From Antilocapra americana (taxonomy: Eukaryota > Chordata > Mammalia > Artiodactyla > Antilocapridae), in NCBI GenBank assembly GCA_007570785.1, contig ML664175.1, positions 10,207,441-10,271,440 of the forward strand: a stretch of 64,000 nt of DNA, read 5' to 3'. The position numbers and the translations under genes are program-made. The notes beneath the pieces are model-generated. The model was not told the origin of the DNA and did not search any database. It saw nothing but the letters and a program-made list of their open reading frames with translations. This document shows positions 59,815-64,000 of this stretch, piece by piece; position 1 is the first letter of the stretch; each line of letters begins with the position of its first letter.

Positions 59815-60627
59815 ATTTAAAGTATATAATTAAATACTTTGAGATTCATTTGACAGATGTGTAGAAGATGTCCATCATCAGAAAGTTGCTGTACATCCTT
59901 TTGTAGCCAGTGTTGTTCACTGCTTGTCCATTGGAACCACTCATTTGATTTCCTTTACTGTCAATTAGTTTTAGCCTGTTCTAGAAATAACTTCAAAATA
60001 ATGGACTTATACAGAGTAAACTCTTGTGTCTGGCTTCTTTGACTCAAAGCAATGTTCTTGAGATGCATTCAGTTTGTTGCATGTATCAGAAATTAGTTGT
60101 TTCAGTTGCTGAATACTAGTTTTCCATATACCAGTGTTTATTCATTCATTCATCTTTTAATGGTATTTGGATTGTTAATAGTTTTTTTGGCTGTTACAAA
60201 TGAAACTTTTTTGATGTTACTGTACAGGGCTTTTTTAAGGACATTTGTTTTTATTCTCTTTATTCTTGAGTAAATACCTAGGAGTAGAGTTTCTGGGTCA
60301 GGTTATAAGAGTATGGTTAAGCTTCTGTGAAACTGCTTTTTACAGCTTTTACACGCCCACAAGCAGCACGTGAGTATTCGTTTCTTAACATCCTCTATAG
60401 CACTTGCTGTTGTCGGTCTCTTTGTTAGCTATGCATGTGGGTATGTTGTTGTGTCTCATTATGGGTTAGTTTGTGTTTCCCTGATGACTAATGGTGTTGA
60501 CTGTCTTTATGTACTTACTTATTATTTATTTTGGTATCTTCCTTGCCCTTTTTAAAGTTGAGTTGTGAACTTTTTATTGAAAGTTTTGAACTTATAGTTT
60601 TGTATATCAGATTTGTCAAGTTATATG
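59815..60627 (-). mobile_element. L1 LINE 3'UTR/ORF2 end, antisense (outer shell of nest)
   Basis: 'cttgtgtctggcttctttga', 'taaatacctaggagtagagt', 'tctgggtcaggttataagag' and 'gtttccctgatgactaatgg' follow the reversed old L1M order. It continues at 61087 on the far side of a DNA transposon. Confidence 0.75.
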
Positions 60628-60662
60628 TATAGTTGACCTTTGACACTGAGGGTTTGAACTGC

Positions 60663-60776
60663 ATGTTGTTGTTCAGTTATCCAGTCATGTCTGACTCTTT
60701 GTGACCTCATGGACTACAGCACGCCAAGCCTCTCTGTCCCTCACCATCTTCTGAAGTTTGCCCAAGTTCATGTCTG
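60663..60776 (-). mobile_element. BovB-derived 3' end, antisense, 9-bp TSD, inside Tigger
   Basis: 'atgttgttgttcagttatcc' is the reversed (AAC)n tail and 3' terminus; it runs only about 115 bp. The 9-mer ttgaactgc is at 60654-60662 and 60777-60785, and the Tigger text reads through when one copy is removed. Confidence 0.9.
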
Positions 60777-60851
60777 TTGAACTGCGTGGGTCCACTGAAA
60801 TGAAATGTGGATATTTTTCAGTAGTAAATACTGCAGAACTACATGGTCTGT

Positions 60852-60997
60852 TGGATAATTGGAAGGCATCATTGACTCAATGGACATGAGTTTGAGCAAA
60901 CTCTGGGAAATGATGAGGGACAGGGAAGTCTGGCATGGTGTAGTCCATGGGATCTCAAAGCATTGGACATGACTGAGCGACTGAAGAACAACAACAC
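60852..60997 (+). mobile_element. BovB-derived 3' end, sense, 7-bp TSD, inside Tigger
   Basis: 'gactcaatggacatgagttt' through 'ggacatgactgagcgactga' to an (AAC)n tail. ggtctgt occurs at 60845-60851 and 60998-61004. It is opposite in orientation to the copy at 60663-60776, 75 bp away. Confidence 0.88.
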
Positions 60998-61086
60998 GGT
61001 CTGTAGTTTGTTCATTCCGTGGATTCAGAAGGCTGACTGTAAGTTATACTGAATTTAATCCCTTTGTTGTTCAAGGGTCAGTTGTA

Positions 61087-61536
61087 TTATGAATATTTTC
61101 TCCCACTCTGAGTCTTGCTTTTTTATTTTCTTAACAGTCTTTTGAAGAAAATTAGGATTTTAATTTTGCTGAAATCATATCAGATTTTCTTTTCGGGATT
61201 AAAGCCTTTCTGTCCTTTCTTAAAAAAAATCTTGCCTGATCCAAAATTACAAATATTTTCCCCCTTTGTTTCCCTTGATAGTTTTATAGGTTTAGATTTT
61301 ACATTTAGGTTTCTGAACTATTTAAAATTTTTGTGTAGCGTGTGAGATAAAAATTGAATTATCCCCCTCCCTGCGCCACATGGTACTTAGTTGTTTTAGC
61401 ACCATTTGTTTGAGACTGTCCTTTTTTCACTGAATTCTGGTTGAAAATCATTTGACCATATTTGTTTGTTTCTCTCTCTGGACTCCATTTTCTTCCATTA
61501 ATCAATATATCCATTGTAATTTATGCCCACCTCATA
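61087..61536 (-). mobile_element. L1 LINE ORF2, antisense (continuation)
   Basis: 'tgaatattttctcccactct', 'ggattttaattttgctgaaa' and 'ctttagcaccatttgtttga'-type text, with 'agcaccatttgtttgagact' seen at about 61399-61418, continue the L1 from 60627. Stops in all frames. Confidence 0.75.
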
Positions 61537-61544
61537 TCTTGATT

Positions 61545-61906
61545 TGTTGTTGTTGTTCAGTCGCTAAATGGTGTCAGACTGTTTGCAACCCCATGGACTA
61601 GAGCACACCAAGCTTCCTTATCCTCCAGTATCTCCCAAAGTTTGCTCTAATTCATGTCTATTGTGTTGGTGTTGCTGTATGATGGTCTCATCCTCTGCCT
61701 CTCTCTTCTCCTTTTGCGTTTAGTTTTTCCCAGCATCAGAGTCTTTTCCATTAGTCTGCTTTTCACATCAGGCGTCCAAACTATTGGAGCTTCCAATGAA
61801 TATTCAGGGTTGACTTCCTGTAATATTGACTGGTTTGATCTCCTTGCTGTCCAAGGGACTCTCAAGAGTGTTTTTCAGCAACATAATTCAAAAACATCAA
61901 TTCCTC
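61545..61906 (-). mobile_element. BovB-derived element, antisense, 8-bp TSD, inside L1
   Basis: Starts with the reversed (AAC)n tail 'tgttgttgttgttcagtcgc' and covers about 360 bp of the 3' end. tcttgatt flanks it at 61537-61544 and 61907-61914, and the L1 text continues directly when it is removed. Confidence 0.92.
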
Positions 61907-61914
61907 TCTTGATT

Positions 61915-62075
61915 ATTGTAGATTTATGGTAAATCTTGAAATTGGATACTTAGGTAAGTCAGTCCAACTTTGATTCTCTTACTAAAAGTTATTTAGCTTA
62001 TTCTGGACCTTTGCTTTTCTGTATACATTATTTCAAGTAAACTTGCTGGATATTTTATTAGAATTATTGATTCTA
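61915..62075 (-). mobile_element. L1 LINE ORF2, antisense (after BovB)
   Basis: 'aaatcttgaaattggatact' and 'ctggatattttattagaatt' continue the outer L1. Confidence 0.65.
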
Positions 62076-62099
62076 TGTTTGTTTTAGTTTTTTTACTCT

Positions 62100-62665
62100 G
62101 AAATCCTTTTTGTTTGTAGAAAAATGTATTTAATAGCATTCTGTATCGATTGTTCAACAGAGTTGTTTTATATTTTATTTTTTAAGTTAACATATAGGAA
62201 AAATGTTTTCTTTTTGGGGTTTGGTTTCATGAATTTTAACATACATGTAGATTCATGTGGTCTGACCACAAAATACAAAATAATTTTATTACCCCCCCAT
62301 ATTAGTTTGTATTGTTCCTTTCCCTTTTCTTCTCCTCTTAAGTTCTTATGATTGTAATAATACAGTACATAACATTTTGAGATTGCCTTTCTTCACTAGG
62401 CATGTTATCATTGAGATTCACTTATTTAGTTGAATCTGAGTAGTTTGTTCCTTTTTGTGGCTGAGTAGTATTATTATACTATGTGGATGTACAATGGTTT
62501 CTTTATACATTTTAAACTACATTCATATAGTTTATGGATTTTGAATAATATGATTAGAATGGCTTTGAACATTTTTATGCTAGTTTTTCTATGATTAAGG
62601 TTATCATTTCCCCAGGAGGGGGACTTCTGGGTCATATACTAATTGTGTGCAGCTTGGTTTATTTT
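62100..62665 (-). mobile_element. L1 LINE 3' part, antisense, second copy
   Basis: 'ttgagattgcctttcttcac', 'gagtagtttgttcctttttg', 'tggctgagtagtattattat' and 'acttctgggtcatatactaa' repeat the reversed old L1 3' order seen at 59815-60340, so this is a separate insertion in the same orientation. Confidence 0.7.
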
Positions 62666-63094
62666 GAATAAATGTTTCTTATTTAATAGTGATTTTTGAA
62701 AGTGGGGGCAGAAAGTAAAACTGGGAATACTGTTCATGGTGTCTCTGCTGAAACCAAAACACAGTAAAAATTTCAGTATGCTTCTTTTTGTTCTTCCTCT
62801 TCATGTTGCCCTCCATTCCTCACCTGCTCCCTCTTTCTCCTTATCTCTTCCTCCTCTCCCCCTCCCCCTCTTCATCTTTCCCTTCTTTCTCTTTATCTTG
62901 TCTTTATCTAACATTAATCATACTGAAAAGTAATTTACTATCCATTTTCTTTCTCTTGTATCATTTACATAGTAAGACTCACTAGGTGATAATTTTGTAA
63001 TTAGCGTATGGCATAGTCTAAGGCATGTGCATAACTCTGATAACATGTTTGTGTAAGTGAGTTACTATGGTGAGATTTTAGGCAATAGAGCTGG
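62666..63094. other. Unassigned DNA with polypyrimidine tract
   Basis: A CT-rich tract runs from about 62788 to 62910, densest at 62827-62891 (nearly pure C/T). Two overlapping frames (62736-62985) code low-complexity Ser/Pro/Leu peptides because of it and are not genes. Confidence 0.6.
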
Positions 63095-63902
63095 CTCAGT
63101 TGAGTTCACTCATTCAGTCATGTCTGACTCTTTGTGACCTGATGGACTGCAGCACGCCAGGCCTCCTTGTCCATCACCAACTCCTGGAGCTTAGTCAAAC
63201 TCATGTCCATTGAGTTGGTGATGCCATCCAACCATCTCATCCTCTGTCGTCTCCTTCTCTTCCTGCCTTCAATCTTTTCCGGCATCAGGGTCTTTTCAAA
63301 TGAGTCAGTCAGTTCTTTGCCTCAGGTGGCCAAAGTATTGGAGTAGATAGACCAGATATTAACTGGGTTTTCTGAATGTTGAGTTGCTTTTCTTTTCAAA
63401 TTTACTTATTTTAATTGGAGGCTAATTACTTTACAATATTGTATTAGTATTTGCATACATTGACATGAATCAGCCATGGGTCTGAATGTTGAGTTTCAAG
63501 CCAACTTTTTCATTCTACTCTTTCACTTTCATCAAGAGGCTCTTGAGTTCCTCTTCACTTTCTGCCATAAGAGTCGTGTCATCTGTGTATCTGAAGTTAT
63601 TGATATTTCTCCTGGCAGTTTTGATTCCAGCTTGTGTTTAATACAGTCCAACATTTCTCATGATGTACTCTGCATATAAGTTAAATAAGCAGGGTGACAG
63701 TATACAGCCTTGATGTACTGCTTTCTCGATTTGGAACCAGTCTCTTGTTCCATGTCGAGTTCTAACTGTTGCTTCTTGATCTGCATACAGATTTCTCAAG
63801 AGGAAGGTCAAGTGGTCTGGTATTCCTATCTCTTGAAGAATTTTCTACAGTTTGTTGTGATCCGCACAGTCAAAGGCTTTGGCATAGCTAATAAAGCAGA
63901 AG
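63095..63902 (-). mobile_element. BovB LINE, antisense, with internal deletion and nested L1 tip
   Basis: 63095-63344 is the reversed 3' end ('agttgagttcactcattcag' onward). About 25 bp of unassigned sequence follows, and 63368-63385 resumes BovB from a region several hundred bases further upstream in the element. An L1 tip is inserted at 63386-63480, and BovB continues to 63902. The catalytic box is YTDD (complement of 63578-63589). The RT region reaches the window end without the fingers part. Confidence 0.92.
63386..63480 (-). mobile_element. Very short L1 3' tip, antisense, 15-bp TSD, inside BovB
   Basis: 'ttattttaattggaggctaa' and 'gacatgaatcagccatgggt' (last base shared with the TSD edge) are the reversed ruminant L1 3' terminus. 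The 15-mer tctgaatgttgagtt stands at 63371-63385 and 63481-63495. Only about 95 bp were copied. Confidence 0.9.
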
Positions 63903-64000
63903 TGAAGAAGTGAAGTGAAATCGCTGTTGTGTCTGACTTTTTTCGACCCATGGGTGGTAGCCTGCCAGGCTCCTCTGTCCATGGGATTTTCTAGGCAAGG
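63903..64000 (-). mobile_element. Bov-tA/Bov-A-type SINE, antisense, cut by window end
   Basis: 'agtgaagtgaaatcgctgtt', 'tagcctgccaggctcctctg' and 'tttctaggcaagg' are the tail-side half of a reversed Bov SINE; the rest lies beyond the window. Confidence 0.88.

Larger units (their letters stand above)
60630..61084. mobile_element. Tigger/MER2-like DNA transposon in TA target, twice interrupted
   Basis: The left end 'tagttgacctttgacactga' continues 'gggtttgaactgc' and, after an insertion, 'gtgggtccactgaaatg'. The right side has 'ggctgactgtaagttatact' and ends 'ttgttgttcaagggtcagtt'. These are the terminal and subterminal sequences of pogo-like Tigger elements. A TA dinucleotide flanks it at 60628-60629 and 61085-61086, as expected for Tc1/mariner insertion. 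Two BovB-derived inserts at 60663-60776 and 60852-60997 split it. Without them the element is only about 190 bp, a non-autonomous form. Confidence 0.8.

Noticed and set aside
62736..62985. Two overlapping Ser/Pro/Leu-rich frames
   Set aside because: Produced by the polypyrimidine tract; no start context or domain.
1..64000. CRISPR array, operon, phage defence or other prokaryotic system
   Set aside because: The repeats are dispersed mammalian transposons with TSDs; there are no spacer-repeat arrays, ribosome binding sites or compact gene order.

Overview
This is nuclear genomic DNA from a ruminant, most likely a bovid. The basis is the repeat content: BovB (RTE-type) LINEs, Bov-tA and Bov-A2 tRNA-derived SINEs, a CHR-2-type cetartiodactyl SINE and ruminant-type L1. 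Base composition is AT-rich, and nothing looks prokaryotic or viral. I found no intact protein-coding gene and no exon I can recognise. Every long open frame I could identify is a retrotransposon frame, its antisense shadow, or a chance frame in AT-rich sequence. The window is best read as intergenic or deep intronic DNA, and its content is a record of transposition.

Layout. 1-3.3 kb: an L1 tail, then a 5'-truncated BovB with a 9-bp target-site duplication (TSD). 3.3-13 kb: AT-rich DNA with old repeats (MLT1 LTR, hAT-like MERs, L1 fragments, L2/MIR), one CHR-2 with a perfect 17-bp TSD, and two Bov-tA SINEs. 13.25 kb: a U6 snRNA-like sequence carrying 12 transitions. 16.9-19.05 kb: an L1 reaching its 5' end in antisense, with an ORF2 piece lodged in its 5'UTR. 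20.9-21.8 kb: BovB. 22.6-30.1 kb: a repeat-poor stretch. 30.1-37.1 kb: L1 in both orientations, broken by BovB and two Bov-A2 copies. 37-45.8 kb: mostly unassigned DNA with Bov-tA copies, one of them between two ~62-bp direct repeats. 45.8-47.8 kb: the longest BovB. 49.3-52.4 kb: a possible decayed endogenous retrovirus interior, hit by a Bov-tA and a BovB. 53-59 kb: hAT-like elements, a partial Bov-A2, MIR, and a Bov-tA with a (TG)n tail. 59.1-64 kb: a dense nest in which an old antisense L1 contains a Tigger-like DNA transposon, which itself contains two opposed BovB 3' ends, followed by further BovB, L1 and SINE insertions.

How the parts relate. No operon or pathway is present. The functional relationship is parasitism: Bov-tA/Bov-A2 and truncated BovB are thought to be mobilised by the BovB machinery, and L1 moves itself. 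TSDs at many junctions allow relative dating. All reverse-transcriptase frames seen are broken. Three G-quadruplex-type motifs (22587-22624, 38275-38292, 53813-53838) lie in otherwise unassigned sequence and are the best non-transposon signals. Family names come from recognition by eye without a library search, so boundaries are approximate except where a TSD fixes them.
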